From assembly GCF_022870865.1 (NCBI RefSeq), contig NZ_CP091508.1:62001-126000 (forward strand): a DNA stretch of 64,000 bases, read 5' to 3'. Made by a program: the position numbers and the translations under genes. The notes below the pieces were generated by a model. It searched no databases, was not told the origin of the DNA, and saw only the letters and a program-made list of their open reading frames with translations. Positions 57,218 to 64,000 of this stretch are shown here, one piece after another (position 1 is the stretch's first letter; every line of letters begins with the position of its first letter). This DNA is from Uruburuella testudinis (GTDB taxonomy: Bacteria; Pseudomonadota; Gammaproteobacteria; Burkholderiales; Neisseriaceae).

Positions 57218-57492
57218 TAGTGTTTAGATGCTTCATTAAAACGCTTCATTTCAGCAGCAATGACATCTTCTGTTGTCATGTAATTATAGTGCATTCGATA
57301 TTCTAGGCCGCCTTCCATTGCTTCTTCATAGGTGTCGCATTCAAAAGTTTCTACAAAAGCGGCTGCATTATCTTCAATGTCAGGGTCAAAAATCGTTAAG
57401 ATATAGGCTCCCTCATTGTATTCATCCGGAACAATGGCAAATTCCGCACTTTTATCTATACTTATTCCATAAAATTCTTTCATTGTTTGCAT
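57217..57492 (-). CDS. Small acidic protein at the head of the restriction-modification block
   Basis: 91 residues, strongly acidic (FDPDIEDNAAAFVETFECDTYEEAMEGG), no helix-turn-helix and no recognised domain. First gene of the block, overlapping the dam-like gene by one base. It might be a regulator or an inhibitor of the nuclease, or merely a passenger; the sequence does not decide. An ATG three codons further in is an alternative start. Confidence 0.6.
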   Translation of the reverse strand: MQTMKEFYGISIDKSAEFAIVPDEYNEGAYILTIFDPDIEDNAAAFVETFECDTYEEAMEGGLEYRMHYNYMTTEDVIAAEMKRFNEASKH

Positions 57493-57563
57493 TTTTGTCT
57501 CTCAATCATTATGGCGGTTTGAATTAGAATTATACGGGAATTTTATCTTTCAGACGGCCTGAT

Positions 57564-60146
57564 TTATTCCAATGCCAATCCTTTCAACCGATACAACGCT
57601 TCCAGCGCTTCCCGTGGCGATAATTCATCCGGCTGTATCTCTGCCAAGGCTTCGGCCAGCGGGTTTGGCGTGTTTTCCACAATCTGTTCTTCCTCCGCCA
57701 TCATTGCGCGGCTTTCAGACGGCCATTCGCTGAAAATATCCATCTGCGGCCGGTTGGCGGCGGCTTGCTGTTCCAATGCATTTAAATGTTTGTGGGCGGC
57801 TTTGAGGGCGCGGGCGGGCAGGCCGGCGAGTTTGGCGACGGCGATGCCGTAGCTTTTGCTGGCGGGGCCGGGCTCGATGTGGTGCAGAAAGACGATGTCT
57901 TGCCCTTCTTCCAGTGCGGAGAGGTGCATGTTGACGGCGGCGGGGTGGGCTTCGGGCAGGCGGGTGAGCTCGAAGTAGTGGGTGGCAAACAGGCTGAATG
58001 ATTGGTTTTTTTGCACCAAATGTTCGGCGATGGCTTGGGCGAGGGCGAGGCCGTCGAAGGTGGAGGTGCCGCGGCCGACTTCGTCCATCAGCACCAGAGA
58101 TTGTTCGGTGGCGTGGTGCAGGATGTAGGCGGTTTCGCTCATTTCGACCATAAAGGTGGAGCGGTTGCCGGCCAGGTCGTCAGAGGCGCCGATGCGGGTG
58201 AAAATTTGGTCGATGGGGCCAATCAGGGCGCGTTCGGCGGGCACGGCGCTGCCGGTGTGGGCGAGCAGGGTGATGAGGGCGACTTGGCGCATGTAGGTGG
58301 ATTTGCCGCCCATATTGGGGCCGGTGAGCAGCATCAGCCGGTGTTTGTGGTCGAGGGCGGTGTGGTTGGGGGTGAAGTGGCGCACTTGCTGCTCGACCAC
58401 GGGATGGCGGCCGTTGTCGATGTCGAGCACGGGGTAGTCGGCGAATTCGGGCATGTGGTAAGCGCGGGTTTCGGCGTGGCGGGCAAAGGTGGCGAGCACA
58501 TCGAGTGTGGCGGCGGCTTTGGCGGCTTGTTGCAGTTGCGGCAAGGCCGTCTGAAGGTTTTTCAGCAGGGTGTCGTAAAGCTGTTTTTCTAAGGCCAATG
58601 CGGTGTCTTGTGCGGCCAATACTTTTTCTTCAAAGGTTTTGAGCTCGGGGGTGATGAAGCGCTCGGCGTTTTTGAGGGTTTGGCGGCGGGTGTAGTCGGC
58701 GGGGGCTTGTTCTGCCTGCACTTTGGAGAGCTCGATATAAAAGCCGTGCACGCGGTTGAATTCGACTTTGAGGGTGGAAAGGCCGGTGCGTTCGCGTTCG
58801 CGCGCTTCGAGGGCCAGCAGGAATTCGTCGCCGTGGTTTTGAATGTGGCGCAGTTCGTCCAACTCGGCATGATAGCCGTGGTTGATGACGCCGCCGTCGC
58901 GCAGCCACACGGCCGGTTCGGGCAGGATGGCGGCGGCAAGTTGTTCGGCGATGGGTCGGGTGGCGGGGAACACGGCTTGCAGGGTGTGCAGCAGCGCGGA
59001 GGGGCTCTCGGGCAGCCCGATGTCGTCGACCAACACCAACAGGCTGTCGCGCAGGGCGGCCAAGTCGCGCGGGCGGGCGTTGCCCACGGCGATGCGGGCG
59101 GCGATGCGCTCGATGTCGGCGATGTTTTTCAGGCGGCCTTGGATGTCGGCGTAATGGTTGTGCAATTCGGTAACGGCCTGCTGGCGGGCGCGGATGTGTT
59201 CGCGGCGGCGCAGCGGGTGGTGCAGCCATTGGGCGAGCAGGCGGCTGCCCATGTGGGTGGCGCAGTTGTCGAGTGCGGAAAACAGGGTGGGTGCTTTTTT
59301 GCCGCTGAGGGTTTGGGTGATTTCGAGGTTGCGGCGGGTGGCGGCGTCCATGCCGATGTATTGGTTTTCGGTTTCGAGGCTGAGGCCGTCGAGGTGTTGC
59401 GGCAGTTGGTTTTGTGTAAGGCCGATGTAGTTGAGCAGCGCGCCGGCGGAGCCGATGGCGGCGGCATGCTCTTCGAGGTTGAGGCCGAAGCCGCGCAAAT
59501 CTTGGCTGCCGAAATAGTCGGTGAGCAGTTTGGCGGCGCTGTCGGCGGCAAATTGCCAGGCATTGAGGCGGGTGATGTTGGCGGCCTGTACCTGCGGGGC
59601 GTTGGCGGTATCGGGCAGCAGGATTTCTGCTGCCTGTAGGCGTGCGAGCTCGTCGGTGAGGCGCTCGGGCGTGGTCAGTTTGGTTTTGAATTCGCCGCTT
59701 TGCAGTGAAGCCCAGGCCAGGCCGATGTGTTTTTTATCGCTTTTTACCGTGCAGACGGCCACAATGCGGTTAGTTTCTTTGTCTTCGAGAAAAGCCGAAT
59801 CGGTGAGGGTGCCGGGGGTAACGATGCGCACCACTTTGCGCTCCACCGGCCCTTTTGTTGCGCCCACTTCGCCCACCTGTTCGCAAATGGCCACGCTCTC
59901 GCCCATTTTGACCAGCCGCGCCAGATATTGCTCGGCGGCATGAAACGGCACGCCGGCCATTTTAATCGGTTCGCCGTCAAGCTGACCGCGGGTGGTGAGG
60001 GTGATGTCGAGCAGCTTGGCCGCTTTGACCGCATCATCGAAAAACAGCTCGTAAAAATCGCCCATGCGGTAAAACACCAGTTTGTCGGCGTGGTCGGCCT
60101 TGATGCCGAGGTATTGCTGCATCATCGGGGAAACGGGTTTGCTCAT
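57564..60146 (-). CDS. mutS: DNA mismatch repair protein MutS
   Basis: 860-residue MutS. The mismatch-wedge Phe31-x-Glu33 is in [13 protein letters not shown]. Walker [15 protein letters not shown], Walker B-like [16 protein letters not shown] and the helix-turn-helix region follow. The C-terminal beta-clamp/dimerisation part is present to [10 protein letters not shown]. It recognises mismatches and recruits MutL. A single DUS half follows its stop. A GATC modification system sits immediately beside it. The start ATG has only a weak AAGG upstream. Confidence 0.97.
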   Translation of the reverse strand: MSKPVSPMMQQYLGIKADHADKLVFYRMGDFYELFFDDAVKAAKLLDITLTTRGQLDGEPIKMAGVPFHAAEQYLARLVKMGESVAICEQVGEVGATKGPVERKVVRIVTPGTLTDSAFLEDKETNRIVAVCTVKSDKKHIGLAWASLQSGEFKTKLTTPERLTDELARLQAAEILLPDTANAPQVQAANITRLNAWQFAADSAAKLLTDYFGSQDLRGFGLNLEEHAAAIGSAGALLNYIGLTQNQLPQHLDGLSLETENQYIGMDAATRRNLEITQTLSGKKAPTLFSALDNCATHMGSRLLAQWLHHPLRRREHIRARQQAVTELHNHYADIQGRLKNIADIERIAARIAVGNARPRDLAALRDSLLVLVDDIGLPESPSALLHTLQAVFPATRPIAEQLAAAILPEPAVWLRDGGVINHGYHAELDELRHIQNHGDEFLLALEARERERTGLSTLKVEFNRVHGFYIELSKVQAEQAPADYTRRQTLKNAERFITPELKTFEEKVLAAQDTALALEKQLYDTLLKNLQTALPQLQQAAKAAATLDVLATFARHAETRAYHMPEFADYPVLDIDNGRHPVVEQQVRHFTPNHTALDHKHRLMLLTGPNMGGKSTYMRQVALITLLAHTGSAVPAERALIGPIDQIFTRIGASDDLAGNRSTFMVEMSETAYILHHATEQSLVLMDEVGRGTSTFDGLALAQAIAEHLVQKNQSFSLFATHYFELTRLPEAHPAAVNMHLSALEEGQDIVFLHHIEPGPASKSYGIAVAKLAGLPARALKAAHKHLNALEQQAAANRPQMDIFSEWPSESRAMMAEEEQIVENTPNPLAEALAEIQPDELSPREALEALYRLKGLALE

Positions 60147-60383
60147 GGGGCGGCCTTGCAGAAAGCTGAAACAAAGCGCTATTGTAGCAAAACCGTTAAA
60201 ACAGGTGGCGGCGCATTTAATCTTTTGATTCTATGCTAGAATGTGCCGATGCGTTTCAGACGGCATAAAATCAGCGCAAAAGGCCGTCTGAATAAGGAAC
60301 CAATATTGCGCCAAACAGTCTTCAGGTTTACCGTTTTAACCTATGCCGTGATGTTTTTCAGACGGCCTCAATATACAGCGATT

Positions 60384-61715
60384 ATGAATTCAGCCAATAT
60401 TTTCCGTTTTGCCCTAATGGGCCTGACCGCCGCCATTTTGGCAGCTTGCGGCACCAAACGCACCCCGACTCCTCCGCCGGGCCAACCCCCCTTGCCCGTT
60501 ACCCCCGGAGCCCCCTTGCCTGCGGGTACCCCCCTGCCGCCGGGGCATACGCTCAGCCCCGGCGGAGGCGCGGGCTATAAAGTAGTGGCACATAGTGCGC
60601 TGCCGCAATGGAATGAGCAGAATTTCGCCAACAGCCTGCGTTCGTTCCGCCTTGGCTGTGAGAAGCTGCAAGCCCGCCCCGGCTGGCAAAACGTGTGTGC
60701 GCAAGCGGCGCAGACGCCGGGCAGCAATGCCGCGGCCAAAGCCTTTTTCGAGCAATATTTCACCCCCTGGCAGGTCAGCGGCGACGGCAAACTCGGCGGC
60801 ACGGTAACGGGCTATTACGAGCCAGTGCTGCATGGTGATGTGAAGCAGACCGCTCAAGCGCGCTTCCCGATTTACGGCATCCCCAATGATTTTGTATCGG
60901 TCGAGCTGCCCGCCAACCTGCGCTCAAGCAAAGGCACGGTGCGCATCCAACCCAGCGGGCAGAATAAAGGCATGATCAGCGCATCCGGCCAATACAGCGC
61001 CAATCTGGCACAGTTTCCCATCAGCGAACGCACCCGCGCACTCAAAGGCCGTTTTGAAGGCAGTCGTTTCGTGCCTTATTACACCCGCAGCCAGATTAAC
61101 GGCGGCGCGCTCAACGGCAAAGCGCCGGTGTTGGGCTATGCCGACGACCCGGTAGAATTGTTTTTTCTGCACATTCAAGGTTCAGGCCGTCTGAAAACCC
61201 CAAGCGGCCAATATGTGCGCCTGGGTTTTGCCGATAAAAACGAATACCCTTATGTTTCCATCGGCCGCTATATGGCCAATAAAGGCTATCTGCCGCTGGC
61301 GCAAACCACTATGCAGGGCATCAAAGCCTATATGCAGCAAAACCCGCAGCGGCTGGCCGAAGTGCTGGGCCAAAACCCCAGCTATATTTTCTTCCGCCAG
61401 CTGCCGGGCAATGACGACGGCCCCATCGGCGCATTGGGCACGCCGCTGATGGGTGAATATGCCGGTGCGGTCGACCGCCACTACATTACCTTGGGCGCGC
61501 CGATATTTGTCGCCACCACCCACCCCATCAGCAACCATGCCCACAACCGCCTGATTATGGCGCAAGATACCGGCAGCGCGATTAAAGGCGCGGTGCGGGT
61601 TGATTATTTCTGGGGCTACGGTGATGAAGCCGGCAATGTTGCCGGCAAACAGAAACACACCGGTTATGTGTGGCAGCTGCTGCCCAACGGCGTGTTGCCG
61701 GAATACCGCCCGTAA
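60384..61715 (+). CDS. mltA: Membrane-bound lytic murein transglycosylase A (GNA33)
   Basis: 443-residue lipoprotein that cleaves glycan strands of peptidoglycan, the homologue of the neisserial antigen GNA33. Lipobox LAAC ends at Cys22. A Pro-rich linker follows (TPPPGQPPLPVTPGAPLPAG). The MltA domain has GGTVTGYYEPVLHGD, VELFFLHIQGSGRL and the catalytic Asp in MAQDTGSAIKGAVRVDYFWG with GYGDEAG. ATG at 60384 fits the signal peptide; the longer frame upstream translates two DUS copies and is rejected. Confidence 0.94.
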   Translation: MNSANIFRFALMGLTAAILAACGTKRTPTPPPGQPPLPVTPGAPLPAGTPLPPGHTLSPGGGAGYKVVAHSALPQWNEQNFANSLRSFRLGCEKLQARPGWQNVCAQAAQTPGSNAAAKAFFEQYFTPWQVSGDGKLGGTVTGYYEPVLHGDVKQTAQARFPIYGIPNDFVSVELPANLRSSKGTVRIQPSGQNKGMISASGQYSANLAQFPISERTRALKGRFEGSRFVPYYTRSQINGGALNGKAPVLGYADDPVELFFLHIQGSGRLKTPSGQYVRLGFADKNEYPYVSIGRYMANKGYLPLAQTTMQGIKAYMQQNPQRLAEVLGQNPSYIFFRQLPGNDDGPIGALGTPLMGEYAGAVDRHYITLGAPIFVATTHPISNHAHNRLIMAQDTGSAIKGAVRVDYFWGYGDEAGNVAGKQKHTGYVWQLLPNGVLPEYRP

Positions 61716-61734
61716 GCTTGCGAATATCAAAACA

Positions 61735-61771
61735 AGGCCGTCTGAAACGTTTACAACTTTTCAGACGGCCT
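61735..61771 (+). terminator. DUS hairpin terminator of mltA
   Basis: 13-bp arms with an 11-nt loop, 20 bp after the stop codon. Confidence 0.75.
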
Positions 61772-61920
61772 AAATTTTAAAGCGCGCATGTTCCTTACGG
61801 AACACATCCTACAGAGTATCTCACAGCGTGGATTTTGCTCACGAAAACCCTGTGCATGCAAAGGCCGTCTGAAATTATGTTACCATTCTGCTTTATTTAT
61901 TTTCATGAAAAGCCCTTACC

Positions 61921-62748
61921 ATGCCGATGCCTGCCGACTTTACCGCCGAACAGCAACAACGTTACCAAGCCTTGTTTGAGCAGATGCGCAAGTTTCCGAC
62001 TCCGTTTGACCGAAAAACAACGGATTATCATGCCAAGCTGGGGCTGACGACGGCGGATTTGCCTTTGTTGCTGGCGTTAACGCGTGATGAGGATTATTTG
62101 GAAGCAGAGGAGCCGGACGATTTTTTTGCCACACTGCATGCGGCTTATGCTTTAGGGGAATATCGTGATGAGGCGGCCAGCCGTGCAATGATTGAATGGG
62201 TGTTGCAAGATATTGCTTACGGCTGCGATGAGTCGATATACGAATACTTAGATATGTTTGCACCCGAAGGGGTGTTTCATCTGCCGTTTTTGCTGGAGGC
62301 AGCTCAACAGCAGCATGATGACGATGCGCGTGATGTGCTGATAAGTGCAGCCTCTTCCGTGGCGCAGCAGCATAAAGAAGTGCGTGATGAGGTTGTCGGA
62401 GTGTTGTTGGATATGCTCAAGCCTTATGCCACGCAAGAGCGTTTTTACAATGCCTTGCTGCTGATGTCGCTGTTGCCTTTGAAACCGGTGGAACACGTTG
62501 ATTTTATCCGCAAGCTGTATGCGGAAAAGGCGGTGGATATGACGGCCTGCGGCGATATTGAAGATGTAGAAATTTACTTAGGCTTGCGCAATAAGCGAAC
62601 AACGCCGAAACCGGATTATATGTTGATGGATATGGCACATGAGCATGGCGGCGTGGCGGAGCTGGTTGCGGGTGGCGTGAAAATCGGCCGCAACGACCCT
62701 TGCCCGTGCGGCAGTGGTAAAAAATATAAAAAGTGTTGCATGCCGTAA
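61921..62748 (+). CDS. Helical protein with C-terminal SEC-C zinc motif
   Basis: 275-residue cytoplasmic protein. Most of it is a helical region resembling DUF1186-type proteins ([31 protein letters not shown]). It ends with the SEC-C motif [18 protein letters not shown], whose CxC...CC ligands bind zinc, as at the end of SecA. Role unknown; SEC-C often marks proteins that contact the ribosome or SecB. A DUS lies in its leader, and a short intrinsic terminator follows. Confidence 0.8.
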   Translation: MPMPADFTAEQQQRYQALFEQMRKFPTPFDRKTTDYHAKLGLTTADLPLLLALTRDEDYLEAEEPDDFFATLHAAYALGEYRDEAASRAMIEWVLQDIAYGCDESIYEYLDMFAPEGVFHLPFLLEAAQQQHDDDARDVLISAASSVAQQHKEVRDEVVGVLLDMLKPYATQERFYNALLLMSLLPLKPVEHVDFIRKLYAEKAVDMTACGDIEDVEIYLGLRNKRTTPKPDYMLMDMAHEHGGVAELVAGGVKIGRNDPCPCGSGKKYKKCCMP

Positions 62749-62822
62749 GCACAGCCGAACATTGCGATACCTTATATATTTCACCCCAATAAAAGAGGTC
62801 TTGACAGAATCAAATTAAACTT

Positions 62823-62849
62823 AACGCCCCTTAATAAAAAGGGGCGTTT
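62823..62849 (+). terminator. Intrinsic terminator, GC-rich, not DUS-based
   Basis: AACGCCCCTT pairs with AAGGGGCGTT over a 6-nt loop and is followed by a short T-rich run, after the SEC-C gene. Confidence 0.65.
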
Positions 62850-62888
62850 CTTATGTACTTAAATAATAGGTATCGCAAGAATAGGAAT

Positions 62889-63290
62889 ATGATGATTGAT
62901 GTTTATGATTTTTTTCAAATTGTTTATGATGTGCTTCAAATTATTTTGAGACCGTTTGTTAGCGAAGTACCGGCAGTAACACTCACAGCATGGGCCTTGC
63001 TGATTTATTTCTTACGGATATCTGTGTCTGCTGACAATACTGTATTAAAAACCATTCGTTGTATCGCATTATTTTTGTTATCGGTATTTGGTGTTGTAAT
63101 ATCTGCTATATGGACGATACTAGTGGTGCAGATAATCTTTGGTATGGTTATCTTGGGCGTGTGGCCGGAGCTTGGAAACATCATAAAGTTCTTCGGATTA
63201 CTGCGATTGCTAAGTACTCCTACCGGTATTATATTGGGTTGGGTGGCTGCGGGATTGACTTTGAAAATCCGATTATTGATTAAACATTAA
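62889..63290 (+). CDS. Small integral membrane protein, unknown
   Basis: 133 residues with four predicted membrane helices (AVTLTAWALLIYFLRISV, IALFLLSVFGVVISAIW, TILVVQIIFGMVILGVW, TGIILGWVAAGLTLKI). No family recognised. AT-richer than its neighbours. I prefer the ATG at 62889 after AGGAAT; a start at 62853 has a better-spaced AAGGGG, but that sequence is the arm of the terminator just upstream. Confidence 0.6.
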   Translation: MMIDVYDFFQIVYDVLQIILRPFVSEVPAVTLTAWALLIYFLRISVSADNTVLKTIRCIALFLLSVFGVVISAIWTILVVQIIFGMVILGVWPELGNIIKFFGLLRLLSTPTGIILGWVAAGLTLKIRLLIKH

Positions 63291-63310
63291 CATCATTTCT
63301 AAATGTTATC

Positions 63311-63334
63311 GGCCGTCTGAATATTCAGACGGCC
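63311..63334. terminator. 24-bp DUS palindrome after the membrane protein gene
   Basis: GGCCGTCTGAAT and its exact complement without a loop, then ATTTTTT. Confidence 0.75.
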
Positions 63335-63362
63335 ATTTTTTATCAAAACGAAAGGAAACATC

Positions 63363-63489
63363 ATGGCAAAAACAATTGCATTAAACATCGTCTTTGAAGC
63401 CCCCATCGACGGCTTACCGATGGTGCGGCATGTGCTTCAGCCGATGCGTTTAAACGGCGGCAGGCAGGCGAGCAATTGTTTGCCGTAGC
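63363..63489 (+). pseudogene. Truncated ORF with a strong ribosome binding site
   Basis: AAAGGAAACATC precedes ATG and a plausible N-terminus MAKTIALNIVFEAPIDGL. After about 25 codons the frame runs antisense into the dinG 3' end and stops at 63489. It looks like the start of a gene cut off by a rearrangement that joined it to dinG. Family not recognised. Confidence 0.4.
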
Positions 63490-64000
63490 GTTGGGTTTTA
63501 ACGCGGTTGTCGAGGATGGTAACACGGCCGTAATCTTGCTCGGTGCGGATCAGCCGCCCCACGGCCTGCACCAGCTTCAGGCTGGCTTCGGGCACGGTGA
63601 TTTCGATAAAGGGGTTGCCGCCGCGCTGCTCGATCCAACGGTTTTGGGTTTTTTCGATGGGGTTGTCGGGCATGGAAAACGGCAGTTTGGCGATAATCAC
63701 CTGTACGCAGGCTTCACCCGGCAAATCGAGGCCTTCGGCGAAGCTGTCGAGCCCGAAAATGATGCTGGCACGGCCGTCGGCAATGGCTTCGGCATGTTTT
63801 TTCAGCAGCGTGGCTTTGGGGATGTCGCCCTGCACCAGCAACAGCGGCAGGTAGTCGGCACTCAGGCGCAGGGCAACGTTTTGCATTTGTTTGCGCGAGC
63901 TGAACAAGACCAGCGTGCCGATGGCTTCTTCGGTGTGAATCAGCTTGGGCAGCCATTCGACGATGGCATCGGTGTGGGCATCGGGGGTTTTGGGGCTGGC
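63437..64000 (-). CDS. dinG: ATP-dependent DNA helicase DinG, C-terminal part
   Basis: Last 187 codons of a DinG/Rad3-type helicase; the gene continues beyond the right edge. Helicase motifs V and VI are visible: IIFGLDSFAEGLDLPGE and LVQAVGRLIRTEQDYGRV. TLVLFSSRKQM is motif IV. The N-terminal ATPase and iron-sulfur regions are outside the window. DinG unwinds 5'-3' and resolves R-loops and damage intermediates. It converges on the truncated ORF. Confidence 0.88.
   Translation of the reverse strand, partial: ASPKTPDAHTDAIVEWLPKLIHTEEAIGTLVLFSSRKQMQNVALRLSADYLPLLLVQGDIPKATLLKKHAEAIADGRASIIFGLDSFAEGLDLPGEACVQVIIAKLPFSMPDNPIEKTQNRWIEQRGGNPFIEITVPEASLKLVQAVGRLIRTEQDYGRVTILDNRVKTQRYGKQLLACLPPFKRIG

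Noticed and set aside
57786..59639. Long antisense ORFs within mutS (also within murA, efeB, trmO and ggt).
   Set aside because: GC-rich antisense reading with alanine/glycine/histidine-rich translations; they mirror clearly conserved genes.

Overview
The window comes from a chromosome of the family Neisseriaceae, most likely a Neisseria species. The 12-base DNA uptake sequence AGGCCGTCTGAA (the AG dialect) occurs dozens of times, usually as inverted pairs that form the transcription terminators. The proteins are Neisseria-like throughout: LpxC/WaaA/WaaC lipooligosaccharide enzymes, ZnuD, the GNA33/MltA lipoprotein and lipoprotein Ggt. Coding density is high and base composition is moderately GC-rich, apart from an AT-rich restriction-modification island at 54.2-57.5 kb.

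Layout. 0-8 kb: end of hprA, gnd, ggt, a PH-domain pseudogene, lpxC and gapA, with clusters of perfect DnaA boxes in three noncoding gaps. 8-15 kb: trmO, pncA, waaC, etfBA, ltaE, yigZ, with two ParB/parS-type palindromes on either side of waaC-etfBA. 15-25 kb: znuD under a Zur box, purD, tRNA-Gly(CCC), tsaC, a thiOSG cluster interrupted by a thioesterase gene and mobile repeats, and trpC. 25-35 kb: a TRIC-type channel, a YdeP-like molybdoenzyme, RNase P RNA, an ABC permease/ATPase pair, a manganese riboswitch with its exporter, and a pseudouridine synthase. 35-49 kb: waaA, a Spy/CpxP-like lipoprotein, a glycine-betaine-type ABC transporter, the efeUOB iron system, an adenine/adenosine deaminase, dienelactone hydrolase, murA and ibaG. 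49-64 kb: ftsEX, pncC, metG, a DpnII-like GATC restriction-modification system with an extra nuclease-like gene, mutS, mltA, a SEC-C protein, a small membrane protein and the end of dinG.

Functional links. LpxC, WaaA and WaaC act in lipooligosaccharide synthesis. TsaC makes the t6A intermediate and TrmO methylates t6A in tRNA. PncA and PncC serve NAD salvage. ThiO, ThiS and ThiG build the thiazole of thiamine. ZnuD, EfeUOB and the riboswitch-controlled exporter handle zinc, iron and manganese.

The least expected content is noncoding. (1) A 165-166 bp element (called B here) has about 20 bp terminal inverted repeats starting CTAGGGTGTCC. It looks like a MITE, with six intact copies and several remnants. 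(2) A roughly 150 bp repeat (called A) has ends CCCATTCACAAAA/TTTTGTGAATGGG, in many full and deleted copies. B sits inside A at the same position twice. (3) The parS sites and DnaA-box clusters suggest that this window lies close to, or contains, the chromosomal replication origin. (4) DUS copies provide stop codons of three genes, and a DUS hairpin is translated inside a methyltransferase.
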